Shown here one piece after another: positions 17,868-27,247 of a stretch of DNA of 37,753 nt (position 1 is its first letter; the number at the start of each line of letters is the position of its first letter). The stretch is from Richelia intracellularis (lineage in GTDB: Bacteria > Cyanobacteriota > Cyanobacteriia > Cyanobacteriales > Nostocaceae). The position numbers were made by a program, and so were the translations under genes. The stretch covers positions 1 to 37,753 of the forward strand of contig CBZS010000649.1 in the NCBI GenBank assembly GCA_000613065.1, in the 5' to 3' direction. The notes beneath the pieces are model-generated. The model saw only the letters and a program-made list of their open reading frames with translations. It had not been told where the DNA came from and made no database searches.

Positions 17868-18348
17868 TAGCAAATCATTTGCCCTTTTTGCAACAATAGA
17901 GACTTATTGCGAATTATTGTTAGTTTTTTTAGCGTTCGCCATTAGTGTTTACTTCTATTTGCATAAAGCTTGATCCCCATTAATAAAGCATATGTCAATC
18001 AAACAAGTAGGTAACATTTTGTAAAAAATGTTATTTTTTACAAGCTATTGATAATAAAAACCAAAAAGAAGGGAAGGGTTGGTTGAGAATGTGGGGTTTA
18101 TAGCTAACATCAACCTTTTGATAGTTTGTTAACTATTGACGAATTAGAAATAAATGATTAGCTTGGGAAAAGAATACTCAACCTAATACCATTTTGGATT
18201 TTTGATTCTGGATTGGCAATCAATATCTGTGTCAGGTTTATAAGTGTCCATCCATCTTAATTATTTTTTCAAATTGGTATAAACTAGCAATCAAAAAAAG
18301 CGCAATGTCTTGCGCCTTAATTATTCTGTAATTTTATAAATTTTATTT
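17868..18348. other. furA upstream region
   Basis: This AT-rich stretch has no gene. It should hold the furA promoters (minus strand) and near 18185 the intergenic motif ATACCATTTTGGATT also found near 4740. At its far end is the terminator that probably belongs to sigC. Confidence 0.5.
18293..18316 (-). terminator. Probable original sigC terminator, now 1.7 kb away
   Basis: On the minus strand the stem GCGCAA-GACA-TTGCGC is followed by seven T. It reads in the direction of sigC and would lie about 70 bp past the sigC stop if the insertion sequence at 18349-20047 were absent. Confidence 0.7.
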
Positions 18349-20047
18349 AACCCACATTTGGCAGGTGCGATCGCAAAATGTTGTATTTTTGAAATATGAG
18401 TTTTTCCGAATCACAAATAAAAGTACAAGATATCTATCACTTAGGCATAGTGGCAGAGATTATTGATGAAACGAGTTTGGTTGATTTGTTCAACCAACTG
18501 CTTGGAACTCATCCACAAGAAATAATCAGCGCAGGTCAAGTGATCAAAGCAATTATTATCAATGGCTTAGGCTTTATCAGTGCACCACTATATTTATTTG
18601 AGAACTTCTTTGAAGGGATTCCAACGCAACATTTATTGGGAGAGGGAATACAACCAGAACATTTGAACGATGAACCCTTGGGCAGAGTGTTAGACAAACT
18701 ATATGATGCAGGATTAACGGAAATTTTTATCCGAGTCGCATTATCAGGAGCAGATAGATTTGGAATGAAAATGGACAGCTTCCACTTGGATTCAAGTTCA
18801 TTTCATGTACATGGGGATTATGGAACTGGTACTGATGATGAACCATCAGCACAATCAGGATTAATTACAATTACATATGGTTATTCTAGAGACCACCGAC
18901 CAGATTTGAAACAATTTATCCTTGACTTGATGTGGAGTGGTGATGGAGATATTCCTTTATATTTAAGAGTTGCACATGGTAATGAAGTCGATTCTGCCAT
19001 GTTTGGAACACTTATGGCACATTTCCACAAACAATGGCAAATTGATGCTTTATTTGTTGCGGATGCAGCCCTTTACACTGAAGACAATTTGCAGATGATA
19101 GTCTCATTCAGATGGGTATCTCGAGTGACTGGAACCCTAACTGCCGCAAAAAAACTATTAGAAAAGAACAGTATTGATGCATTTGTACCAGGTAAAATCC
19201 CAGAATATCGTATTGCCCCCTGTTGTAATGATTCTGGTGGTGTGCGACAAGGGTGGCTAGTGATAGAAAGTGAAGCCCGTAAAGAATCTGACTTAAAACA
19301 ACCGGAAAAACGTCTGAGCAAAAAATATACCCAGGCACAATCCCAACTACTAAAATTGTGTCAACAGGAATTTGCATGTGGCGAAGATGCATTCAACCCA
19401 GCCAAATTACTTGAGAGTCAGTTGCCATTTCATCAACTTGCAAATATTGAAGTTATTGAAGATGGCCAACACCGGGAATCTGGTAGACCTCGCAAGGATT
19501 CTCAATCTACCCTAATTTCCCATATTCAAGCCGAAATTGTACCCAAAGAAACTCCAATTACCATTGCGACAGAAGAGGGTGGGAGGTTTCTTATTGCCAC
19601 CAATCTTCTTGATACCGACAAACTTAGCAACGAAGATGTTTTACCTGAATATAAAGCACAACAATCTACAGAACGTGGTTTTCGGTTTCTCAAAGAGCCA
19701 TTGTTTTTTACTTCCACTGTGTTTCTAAATTCAAGAAAAAGAGTGGCGGCTTTGGCAATGGTTATGGGTTTGTGTTTGCTAGTTTACACCCAAGCTCACA
19801 GGGCATTACGCCAATCTCTAAAACGAGGCTCCCAAACAATTCAAAATCAGTTAGGTAAACCAACTGCCACTCCTACTTTACGTTGGGTGTTTCAATGTTT
19901 CATATCAATTCATTTATTAACCTTCGCTTCTTTGAAACGAAACAGATTTCCAACCTCAGTGAGGAGCGGTGCTGGATTTTACAGTTTTTTGGTGCTCCCT
20001 GTGGTAAATATTATCTTCTTTGCTAACTAACCTGCGGAATGTGGGTT
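18349..20047 (+). mobile_element. IS1634-type insertion sequence, complete
   Basis: Inverted ends AACCCACATTTGGCAGGT (left) and AACCCACATTCCGCAGGT (right, read inward) enclose one full transposase gene and little else. I could not find a clear target duplication at the ends, so the outer limits may be off by a few bases. It lies between sigC and furA. A second, decayed copy starts at about 36915. Confidence 0.85.
18396..20030 (+). CDS. IS1634-family transposase (DUF4277-type N-terminus)
   Basis: This 544-aa DDE transposase is uninterrupted. The N-terminal 110 residues resemble the DUF4277 region seen in this family (HLGIVAEIIDETSLVDLFN). The first catalytic aspartate is probably in MDSFHLDSSSFHVHGDY, the second in ALFVADAALYTEDN. 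The late glutamate is probably in STERGFRFLKEPLFF. The C-terminus has LAMVMGLCLLVYTQAHRALR and RWVFQCF, typical of the family. ATG at 18396 lies 47 bp inside the left end. As the only transposase in the window with an open full-length frame, it may be active and may be the source of the copy at 36.9 kb. Confidence 0.9.
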   Translation: MSFSESQIKVQDIYHLGIVAEIIDETSLVDLFNQLLGTHPQEIISAGQVIKAIIINGLGFISAPLYLFENFFEGIPTQHLLGEGIQPEHLNDEPLGRVLDKLYDAGLTEIFIRVALSGADRFGMKMDSFHLDSSSFHVHGDYGTGTDDEPSAQSGLITITYGYSRDHRPDLKQFILDLMWSGDGDIPLYLRVAHGNEVDSAMFGTLMAHFHKQWQIDALFVADAALYTEDNLQMIVSFRWVSRVTGTLTAAKKLLEKNSIDAFVPGKIPEYRIAPCCNDSGGVRQGWLVIESEARKESDLKQPEKRLSKKYTQAQSQLLKLCQQEFACGEDAFNPAKLLESQLPFHQLANIEVIEDGQHRESGRPRKDSQSTLISHIQAEIVPKETPITIATEEGGRFLIATNLLDTDKLSNEDVLPEYKAQQSTERGFRFLKEPLFFTSTVFLNSRKRVAALAMVMGLCLLVYTQAHRALRQSLKRGSQTIQNQLGKPTATPTLRWVFQCFISIHLLTFASLKRNRFPTSVRSGAGFYSFLVLPVVNIIFFAN

Positions 20048-20066
20048 GCAAAAAATCTATTATTAA

Positions 20067-21341
20067 TTAGGTGAGTGACTCCATATAGTCACGAATGAGG
20101 TTGCGTCGCTTGGGTTGACGCAATTTTTGTAAGGCTTTGGATTCGATTTGTCTCACCCTTTCACGGGATAGTTCTAAGGCTCTACCAATTTCAGCTAAGG
20201 AATAGGGATGACCATCAGCCAAACCAAATCGCATCAGGATAACATCTCTTTCTCTGGTAGTTAAATCTGCCAAAAGATTTTGTAAGTCTCTTTGTAAAGA
20301 CTCCCGCATCAGCATATCTTCTGGGGTAACACTATCAGTTTCCAGTAATTCTCCTAATTCAGTGTCCTTATCTTTCCCTACTTTTGTTTCCAGAGAAACA
20401 GAACGGGGTACTCGCAATAATACCTCCCGCACTTGGGTGGGAGTCATGTCTAACTCTACTGCCAAATCTTCCAAAGTAGGAGTGCGTCCCTTCTCTTGGG
20501 AGATTTTGCGTTGAGCTTTTTTTATTTTGTTTAATTTTTCGGTAATGTGGACAGGAAGGCGAATGGTACGGCTAGAAGTAGCGATCGCTCTAGTAATACC
20601 TTGACGAATCCACCAATAAGCATAAGTACTAAAACGATAGCCCTTTGTGGGGTCAAATTTATCAACCGCTCTTTCTAAACCCAAAGTACCTTCTTGTACT
20701 AAATCTAGTAGTTCTAAACCTCGATTTTGATACTTCTTAGCAACAGATACAACTAGGCGAAGATTTGCCTTAATCATATGTTCTTTTGCCTGAAGTCCTG
20801 CGGATTGAACTTTTTCCAATTCTTCCACAGTCAACTTAGCAGTTTCTGCCCATCGACGTTTTCCTTGGGCAAGAACACGCTTGAGTTCAAATACATCCAC
20901 ATCAGCAGTTCTAGCCCAACGTTCTAAGGAAGGACGGTGTCCCAACTCCGATGATAATCTTTCTTGAGCTTCAATCAACCGTAAGTAGGGTTGTAGGATT
21001 TCATCCCCTTTTTTCGTCTTATTGGCTAACAAAACCCGTAGCTTTAAATAGCGTTGTACTTTTTGAGCTTCGGAAACTTCCTCATCTCTTCCTAACAAAC
21101 GCACCCGTCCAATTTCTTGCAGATACAGACGGACTAAATCTGTGCTGCGACGGTTTGGACTTGGTACTAGGGAAGCTTGTTCTTGTTCTATGGAAGCAGT
21201 TTCTAGCTCTTCCAATTCCTCTTGGCTGACTGACAATTCAGCTTCATCGAGGTTATCATCCATAGTGGGTTCCGTATCAAAAACCTGGGTAGGTTTTTGG
21301 GTTTCGTCGGTAGTATCTACGTAAAAAGATGTTGCTGGCAT
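20067..21341 (-). CDS. sigC: Group 2 RNA polymerase sigma factor SigC
   Basis: This is a sigma-70-type factor, non-essential group 2. In Anabaena sigC is expressed early in heterocyst development; it directs RNA polymerase to alternative promoters. Region 1.2 is DLVRLYLQEIGRVRLL. Region 2 runs from HMIKANLRLVVSVAKKYQ through LELLDLVQEGTLGL to YAYWWIRQGITRAIA. Region 3 includes LPVHITEKLNKIKKAQRK. Region 4 has ERDVILMRFGL and the helix-turn-helix YSLAEIGRALELSRERVRQIE. I choose the ATG at 21341 (MPATSFYVD, 424 aa), as in Nostoc SigC; the frame opens ten codons earlier. An IS1634-type element sits 20 bp behind its stop, so its transcript now runs into the element. The frame is intact. Confidence 0.93.
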   Translation of the reverse strand: MPATSFYVDTTDETQKPTQVFDTEPTMDDNLDEAELSVSQEELEELETASIEQEQASLVPSPNRRSTDLVRLYLQEIGRVRLLGRDEEVSEAQKVQRYLKLRVLLANKTKKGDEILQPYLRLIEAQERLSSELGHRPSLERWARTADVDVFELKRVLAQGKRRWAETAKLTVEELEKVQSAGLQAKEHMIKANLRLVVSVAKKYQNRGLELLDLVQEGTLGLERAVDKFDPTKGYRFSTYAYWWIRQGITRAIATSSRTIRLPVHITEKLNKIKKAQRKISQEKGRTPTLEDLAVELDMTPTQVREVLLRVPRSVSLETKVGKDKDTELGELLETDSVTPEDMLMRESLQRDLQNLLADLTTRERDVILMRFGLADGHPYSLAEIGRALELSRERVRQIESKALQKLRQPKRRNLIRDYMESLT

Positions 21342-21856
21342 AAAGTATCGTCTCAATGGCTCCAGGTACAATAGATTACGGTCAGCTAATTAACTGTTCC
21401 TATTATTCCCGTGATTTGCGATGAACTAACACAAGTTTTGTTTTTTTCACAGTTTTTGTCGGTATTAAATAATTAGTTATATTTTATACTAGTACTTATT
21501 TGTTCTAAATCTGTAGAAATTTGATTATGTTGTTAGGATTCCTAATATTTTATTAACAGTAATTTGAGTATTTATTCAGATTCTGGAAAAATAGGAATTT
21601 ATTTTGATTGCTTCTAGCATTTTTTGGTATAAACTAAGACACCTCGAGAAGTAAAATAATTTTTGGCATATTCCTATTTAGAGGGATATATAATTTATTT
21701 CCTGAAGATTTATGTTTTTCTCCTCACGAAATCCTATTATCGTGTATGTGTGTAATTATGTATTTTACTTTCCGAATTCTTTCATAGCTCGGAGATATTT
21801 CACGAAGGAATTGATAGCCTAGGTTTATCCTGTACAGATGCTATGGGAAAACCAAC
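21342..21856. other. sigC upstream region
   Basis: This very AT-rich stretch has no gene. It should contain the sigC promoter(s) on the minus strand. The motif GGTATAAACTA occurs here near 21627 and also near 18276; its meaning is unclear. Confidence 0.4.
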
Positions 21857-21972
21857 GGGTGCGACTCTTTTAGTAAGACGGGGAGTGGAACTTAGACAGG
21901 TATTGGAAGAGGTGGAGGAGTAGTAGAACAACGAACTTTGAGAACTTGCTTGAGCAAAGGAATACCACTAGA

Positions 21973-22930
21973 CTACAAAGCCAGGTGATTGCGTTTATGT
22001 TCTTGTTGTAGATGAAACTGCCAATACTCATCCCAATCGCCACTGATGTATAAAGAAGCCAGGGGTAAAACAGCCTCAGCACCCCTCATGGTACATCTAG
22101 CCCCAGTGATATCCATCCTGTCTTTAATCAGGTGGCGACAAGCACCCTCAATCACCCCCGTGGCTATGGGGAATCCAGCTTTTAAGTAATCGTCATATTT
22201 GAGGGATTTGGCATTGTTAAGTAAATATCTACCACAGGTATCCACGGGTTTACGTTCTTGGGGGTGAGTTTGGGTAAAGTCGCACTCCGGCGCATACCTG
22301 GGGCAACAGAACTTGATTTACCTTCAAGGATAAGCTGTAAACGTTTGCTCTCCCTAGGTTCTGCCTGTGTTGAAGTCTGAGAAAAAAAGACAAATGCAGC
22401 TTTCCACAAAAACTCAATCACATGGATAATATCCCTGTATTAATCCATGAGAATATTGCTGTGCTGGTAGATTAAACTCCCCATCCAAAGGAAATAGCGT
22501 ATTTATCTTTCTTCCTCCATAACCGATTATATTGGCGATTACTGTGCCAAATAATGTGGTCAATTTGCGGGACAATTTTTTCTTGTGTGTTCTGTTTACT
22601 GAGTCTGTGCCTGCACAGTCTCCCTCTATTTAATGTTGACTGCGTTTATGAAAATATCTTTGTTTGTAACAACCGTCTCAATAGTTCGTATCCATTCTCA
22701 GCGTTGCATAAGTGCGGGATGAATTAGCGTTTGAAAGCATTGAGAAATCGTTGAAAATTTAGTGAAATCATCCCGCACTTATGCAACGCCCCATTCTCAA
22801 GTAACTTACTCTCTATCTGGGAGTGTTCTAACCCACAAATGCTGTCTGAGTCTAACCAACTAACTATCTGTTCAAATAGTTCTCGTGCTTGTGACCAAAA
22901 CATACCTTGATTTGATGTAGATCCTTGCAT
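21973..22930 (-). pseudogene. ISKra4-family transposase, broken
   Basis: The start MQGSTSNQGMFWSQ leads to EHSQIESKLLENG, where MITE copy 2 cuts it. The reading resumes as NGYELLRRLLQ on the other side. After several stops come IEFLWKAAFVFF and the C-terminal block with VIEGACRHLIKDRMD, TGARCTMRGAEAVL and SGDWDEYW. A complete ISKra4 transposase is longer; part of the middle is missing. It cannot encode an active enzyme. Confidence 0.8.
22701..22790 (-). repeat. 91-bp MITE-like element, copy 2 (inside ISKra4 transposase)
   Basis: Both arms carry the same end, GCGTTGCATAAGTGCGGG, in inverted orientation (symmetric type). The duplication CCATTCTCA flanks it (22692-22700 and 22791-22799; 8 bp if the final A at 22700 is counted as a mutated first base of the element). 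The two halves of the transposase codons LLENG/ENGYELL join across it, proving insertion into existing sequence. Confidence 0.92.
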
Positions 22931-23099
22931 CGGGTGTGGAACTATTCCTGTTTTTTCACTTTTTACAAGCCAATTCCATCAAGTAAATTTTTGGCTGTCA
23001 ATACTACTGTGGTTGACTTGTCATTTATTATTCTTATATCATACTCTGTACTACCAAAAGAGTCCCACCCAAACCAACCGAGAATAGGAAAAAAAGAAG

Positions 23100-24014
23100 T
23101 CATTGTTGATATTCTGACTTCATATCCCGTAGCATTAATTCTTCTAGAGCTTGTTTTGGTGTAATCTGACCTTGCAGCAAGCAATAAACTTGCTCTGTAA
23201 TTGGCATGGATATATTTTGTTGCTGGGAGCGTTGCTGTAAAACCATAGTGGTATTAATTCCTTCTGCTGTTCCCCGTAAGTTAGCTAAAATTTCTGTTAT
23301 ATCTTTACCACCAGCTAAGTGATAACCCACTTGGTAATTACGGCTGAGAGGGCTATTACAAGTTGCAAGTAGATCCCCCAAACCAGATAAACCATAAAAA
23401 GTTTCCTGTTTCGCTCCCCAATGGACAGCCATACGTACCATTTCGGTTAATCCACGGGCAACCAAAGCTGCCTTTGCATTAGTTCCTAACTGTAAACCAT
23501 CACAAACACCAGCAGCGATCGCGATAACATTTTTTAAGGTTCCCCCTAGTTCGACTCCTAAGGGATCTGAGTTAGTATAAACGCGAAAGCGATGGGAAGA
23601 GAATATCAGCTGTGCTTTTGAGGCAGCACTAGCAATATTACTAGCAACAACAGTTGCCGCAGGTAGCCCTTTTTCTATCTCTTTAGATAGATTAGGACCA
23701 GAAAGCACCACTATGGGATTATAAGGAAAAGCATCTTGCCAAATTTGACAAGGAGTACAAGTTGTTTGAGGATCTAACCCTTTGGTTGCTGAAATAATAA
23801 CAGTTTGGGGAGATAGGGTTAATCCTTGAAGTTGCCCAATAACCTCCCGTACCCCTTGCATAGAAATTGCTGATACAACAATTTCTGCACCTGTGACAGC
23901 ATCAGTTAAGGACAGAGTACCCTGACGCGACCAAGTATTGACATCATAACCATTAGCTGAGGCGATGGCTGCTAAACTGCTTCCCCATGCACCTGCTCCA
24001 AGAACAGCAATCAA
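23100..24014 (-). CDS. gpsA: NAD(P)-dependent glycerol-3-phosphate dehydrogenase
   Basis: GpsA reduces dihydroxyacetone phosphate to sn-glycerol-3-phosphate, the backbone of membrane lipids. The nucleotide-binding motif GAGAWGSSLA is at the N-terminus. LSGPNLSKEI, GGTLKNVIAIAAGVCDGL (with the catalytic lysine) and GLSGLGDLLATCNSPLSRNYQVG follow in the expected order. The 304-aa length is normal. The start is a TTG at 24014, with an in-frame stop a few codons further upstream. The frame is intact; an ISKra4-type element lies just behind it. A dead pirin gene stands upstream in the same direction. Confidence 0.95.
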   Translation of the reverse strand: MIAVLGAGAWGSSLAAIASANGYDVNTWSRQGTLSLTDAVTGAEIVVSAISMQGVREVIGQLQGLTLSPQTVIISATKGLDPQTTCTPCQIWQDAFPYNPIVVLSGPNLSKEIEKGLPAATVVASNIASAASKAQLIFSSHRFRVYTNSDPLGVELGGTLKNVIAIAAGVCDGLQLGTNAKAALVARGLTEMVRMAVHWGAKQETFYGLSGLGDLLATCNSPLSRNYQVGYHLAGGKDITEILANLRGTAEGINTTMVLQQRSQQQNISMPITEQVYCLLQGQITPKQALEELMLRDMKSEYQQ

Positions 24015-24117
24015 TTTAAATTCGAAATTTTAGATACCTCAACTTAGGATTTTATCTGAAATCTGTTGCGATCAAAAATTATCCATGAATCAAATTTTAC
24101 TTTCTAGGGATGAGTAT

Positions 24118-24660
24118 TTAAACTGATTCAACAAAAGATGCATCAGGTAAAGGAATAAATTCTGTTTATTCTGGAACTTGAGGAAATTTTCCCTGTTGCC
24201 AATCATACTTTGCTTGTTCAATGTGATCGCGTCTACTAGAAACAAAGTTGCACCACTTGTAACTTTCGCCAAGGGGTTCTCCCCCAAGAATCATACATCT
24301 GCCTGGCATTGTAGAGGTAATTTCCACCTCATTAGCGGATTCCAGCACTAATAAACGATGTTCTTCTATTGCTTCACCGTCTACTTTGATTCCCTCAGTC
24401 ACGCTATAAATTGCCTGTTCGTTGTACTCTGAACTCAGTACAAATTTACAATTATTTTTTGAAATTATATCCAAAGAAACCATGGGGGAAAAAGTTGCCA
24501 CAGGAGACTTGTACCCATTAAATTCCCCAGCAATGAGAGTTAAAGATACACGATCATGGCTCCAAGTAGGTAAACTATCTGCGACATAATGCTCAAAAGC
24601 GGGGAAAACCTCTTCATATTGATTAATTGATTGCTTGTTTTGGGGTTTATTACTGGGTGA
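24118..24660 (-). pseudogene. Pirin-family protein, truncated and with a premature stop
   Basis: The C-terminal two thirds of a pirin-type bicupin are readable. They run from NQYEEVFPAFEHYVADSLP (about 24640) through VSLTLIAGEFNGYKSP, TFSPMVSLDI, EYNEQAIYSVTEG, ILGGEPLGE and NFVSSRRDHIEQAKYDWQQG. An in-frame TAA at 24166 replaces a glutamate codon, and TEFIPLPD follows to the natural end at 24118. The N-terminal cupin with the metal-binding histidines is missing, and an in-frame stop lies just upstream at about 24663. The ATG-less remainder cannot give a working pirin. Confidence 0.8.
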
Positions 24661-24942
24661 TTATTGAAAACTGCTATAAGCTATGCTTGATAGCACTAAG
24701 ACTGCCAGAATAAGCAGTAAGTGATCTGCTATAAAATACTTGATTTTCATCTTGGCTCACACCACGCTTTTTTTAGTATTCGCTGTCTGCATAACAAGCA
24801 ACACTATCTAGACTCAGAAAGTATAAAGCAGAAACTAAAATTAGCATCATCCTATTAGGAAAGACAAAAATGGTAGTTTATATATAATGCGAGCGCAAAC
24901 CCAAAAACGGCAGATGGGATAAAACCGTATCAACTGCTCAAT
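24661..24942. other. Gene-free stretch
   Basis: No gene, RNA or repeat was recognised. The missing 5' part of the pirin gene would have been here; no trace of it is visible. Confidence 0.5.
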
Positions 24943-24974
24943 AAAAAAAGAGAAGGCTATATTGTTACCTTCTC
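24943..24974 (-). terminator. Rho-independent terminator of the SLH-domain gene
   Basis: On the minus strand the stem GAGAAGG (24968-24974) pairs with CCTTCTC (24950-24956) around an 11-nt loop and is followed by seven T. MITE copy 3 lies between it and the stop codon of the gene it serves. Confidence 0.8.
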
Positions 24975-24993
24975 CCCTAAAGCTTAAATTTAA

Positions 24994-25084
24994 GGTGTTG
25001 CATAAGTGCGGGATGAATTAGCGTTTTAAACCACTGATAAATCGTTTAAAATTTAGTGAAATCATCCCCTGATTCAGCAACGCC
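24994..25084 (-). repeat. 91-bp MITE-like element, copy 3 (3' untranslated region of SLH gene)
   Basis: Ends are GGTGTTGCATAAGTGCGGG and, inverted, GGCGTTGCTGAATCAGGGG (asymmetric type). The 8-bp duplication AAATTTAA stands at 24986-24993 and 25085-25092. It is inserted 15 bp behind the stop codon of the SLH-domain gene and upstream of its terminator, so it should be part of that mRNA. Confidence 0.92.
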
Positions 25085-25099
25085 AAATTTAATATTTGC

Positions 25100-26785
25100 T
25101 TAATTTTGCATAGATGCAGCAGCTTCGGAACCAGGAACTTTAACTACATATGCAGAAGGAATCGCTTCCGCTCTACCAGCATTCACAAGTGCTTGATAAA
25201 CAAAAGCTGCAACTTCTGCTCTGGTGGCTTGATTCTTGGGTTTTAGTTGTTTAACAGTTGGGTAGTTAACCACAATTTGTTTCATTGTCGCTGCGGATAC
25301 AGGACTCTTAGCCCAAGATGGAATTTGGGAAGCGTCGTTATAGAAAGATAGGGAATTTTGATCAGGTGCAGTTAGCTCCAAGCCATTAGCCAAGGATACT
25401 AAAACCTGTACCCGAGGGATTTGTACCTCTGGTTTGAAGGTTTTGTTGGGATATCCAGAGAGGAAGCCACCACGGGAAGCAGTTTGAATTGCTTGATATC
25501 CCCAATATCTAGTGCTAACGTCACTAAAGTTGATTGCTGTGCGCTTGGCTGCAGGTGTAAAGGCTTTGTTGATGATAGCTGCAAACTGAGCACGGGTAAC
25601 CCTATCATTGGGTTTAAAAGTTCCATCAGGGAAACCTGCAATTACACCTTTTGCAGATAAAGCCTTAATGTAGTTATTTGCCCAGTGACTAGTTGGTACG
25701 TCTTTGAAAGTAACTGGCGCTCCAGGAGGTGCTTCCACATCAGAAGCGACATAATCTACGTTACCCTGGAATGTATTAATGCTATTACCAATAGCTACAA
25801 CCACATTGTTGGTAGCATTATTGAGATCATAGCGTTTGTTGTCACTAATCAAGTTCTCACCAGGATCTTCATTGGTTCCCAAATTAGGTAAACCTTGAGA
25901 AATTACAACAATACCATCGCGGCTGTTATTTTTAATGACATTCTTACGTAAAACAGGCTTTGCAGAATTGGAGATAAAAATACCATCTGTATTTTCAATA
26001 ATTCGGTTTGCTTCTAGACGAGGTGTAGAATTGTCACCAATAGCCAAGCCAAAACCTGTACTTTGGAATAAATTGTTACGAACTACGCCCTTGGAATCTC
26101 TGGCAATAGAAACCCCATTACCTTGATTTCCAGAAAAAACATTATTTTCAATAATGGGATTACCTGTACCCGTAACAAATACCCCTTCTCTGAGGCTATT
26201 AATAAATGTACTATTTTTAATGATTGGGTTAGTTGATTCTACCCAGACTCCCGTGCCGCGACTCGCAGGGTTTGTCACAGTAACGCCACTAATTACACTG
26301 TTGTTTTCAGCCAAAATCGTTACATTTTGTCGAGCAAAAGTACGGCTGATATAGTTACCACTGCCATTTATTAGTACTGCTTGTCCTGTAGTGCTGTCAT
26401 TACCTAAGAGAGTGACACCGGATTTAATATTCAGAGGGAATTGTTCTCCAGTATCTGCGCTATAGGTTCCAGGTGCAAGTTGAATGGTTGTACCTGCTTG
26501 AGCTTTGGAAAGAGCAAAGGAGATGGTTTTATAAGGAGCTTGAGCTGTAGCTCCAGCTCCATCAGTATCTGACCCAGTTTCTGGATTGACATACATTCCC
26601 GTTCCAGTGACTGGAGTCTGTGCCATTAAAATGTTGTTGCTTCCTTGCTGGTTGGCATTTACCTCAGTCGGTAATAGCATTGCTCCACCAGAAACCATTA
26701 ATAGAGCAGAAACTCCTGCAGATAAGAAGCGGAAATTTTTGCCTTGCTGAATATCTAATCCCTGACGTGTCATTTTGATTCCCAT
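25100..26785 (-). CDS. Exported beta-helix (DUF1565) protein with three SLH domains
   Basis: This is a 561-aa surface protein. Residues 1-45 are a signal peptide (basic start, then FLSAGVSALLMVSGGAMLLP, cut near VNANQ). Residues about 65-350 are a right-handed parallel beta-helix. It opens with the DUF1565-type text YVNPETGSDTD and APYKTISFALSKAQAGTTI, followed by repeating N-rich turns such as NPIIENNVFSGNQGNG. Three S-layer homology domains follow, at about 360-410 (FKDVPTSHWANNYIKAL), 420-470 (FSDVSTRYWGYQAIQTA) and 485-540. SLH domains bind secondary cell-wall polymer; the helix may bind or cleave a polysaccharide, but no catalytic residues can be assigned. The start may be the first Met or the Met four codons on. 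The frame is intact. Confidence 0.88.
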   Translation of the reverse strand: MGIKMTRQGLDIQQGKNFRFLSAGVSALLMVSGGAMLLPTEVNANQQGSNNILMAQTPVTGTGMYVNPETGSDTDGAGATAQAPYKTISFALSKAQAGTTIQLAPGTYSADTGEQFPLNIKSGVTLLGNDSTTGQAVLINGSGNYISRTFARQNVTILAENNSVISGVTVTNPASRGTGVWVESTNPIIKNSTFINSLREGVFVTGTGNPIIENNVFSGNQGNGVSIARDSKGVVRNNLFQSTGFGLAIGDNSTPRLEANRIIENTDGIFISNSAKPVLRKNVIKNNSRDGIVVISQGLPNLGTNEDPGENLISDNKRYDLNNATNNVVVAIGNSINTFQGNVDYVASDVEAPPGAPVTFKDVPTSHWANNYIKALSAKGVIAGFPDGTFKPNDRVTRAQFAAIINKAFTPAAKRTAINFSDVSTRYWGYQAIQTASRGGFLSGYPNKTFKPEVQIPRVQVLVSLANGLELTAPDQNSLSFYNDASQIPSWAKSPVSAATMKQIVVNYPTVKQLKPKNQATRAEVAAFVYQALVNAGRAEAIPSAYVVKVPGSEAAASMQN

Positions 26786-27247
26786 TTTTAAGTACTGAAG
26801 ACTAATGAATTAATTTAAGTGCAATACATGTTAATTGTTACTTACAGCTCTGTGACTGTGCAAACCCTGTAAAACTCTACGGAATCACCAGCATTCAAGT
26901 ATCTGGGTTCCTTAAGCAACAAAAGGTTTTTTCGGTTGCATTAGATACGATGTCCACAAGCAGATATGGTATGTCTGCAAGGGGAAAATCCAGGGTAATG
27001 ATTTGATTTAAAATCTGTGTACCATGCTCTCTGTTTACGCATTAGTATTGAGTTCGTCCGGTCATTTTTAGATTGTTTTTTATAGATTTGAAAAAATTAA
27101 TTGGTGTAAATGCTAGCGTAAATCAGCTACTCTCATTTAGGTTTTATTTATATTGCTATATAAGTACAAAATCTTAGGCTTACCAGCTATACTTACTTTC
27201 CGGCTAGCTTTCTTGGATAATACTTGTATACGTATACATTAAAGCTT
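26786..27247. other. Gene-free region upstream of the SLH gene
   Basis: This 460-bp region lies between two divergent genes. The part next to the SLH gene has balanced composition and small inverted repeats (for example ACAGCTCTGTGACTGT near 26846). This suggests a long structured 5' leader on the minus strand. I recognise no known riboswitch. The part near 27100 is AT-rich and would hold the promoters. Confidence 0.4.

Larger units (their letters stand above)
21857..23070 (-). mobile_element. ISKra4-type insertion sequence, decayed, both ends present
   Basis: Its ends read GGGTGCGACTCTTTT at 21857 and, inverted, GGGTGGGACTCTTTT at 23070. The 8-bp target duplication AAACCAAC flanks them (21849-21856 and 23071-23078). 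Inside, on the minus strand, lie pieces of one transposase: the N-terminus from 22930 (MFWSQARELFEQIVSWLDSD), a middle part, and the C-terminus 22245-21973 (KAGFPIATGVIEGACRHLI, DWDEYWQFHLQQE). Stops, shifts and internal loss break it, and MITE copy 2 lies within it. Insertion was 21 bp behind the gpsA stop and did not harm that gene. Confidence 0.85.
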
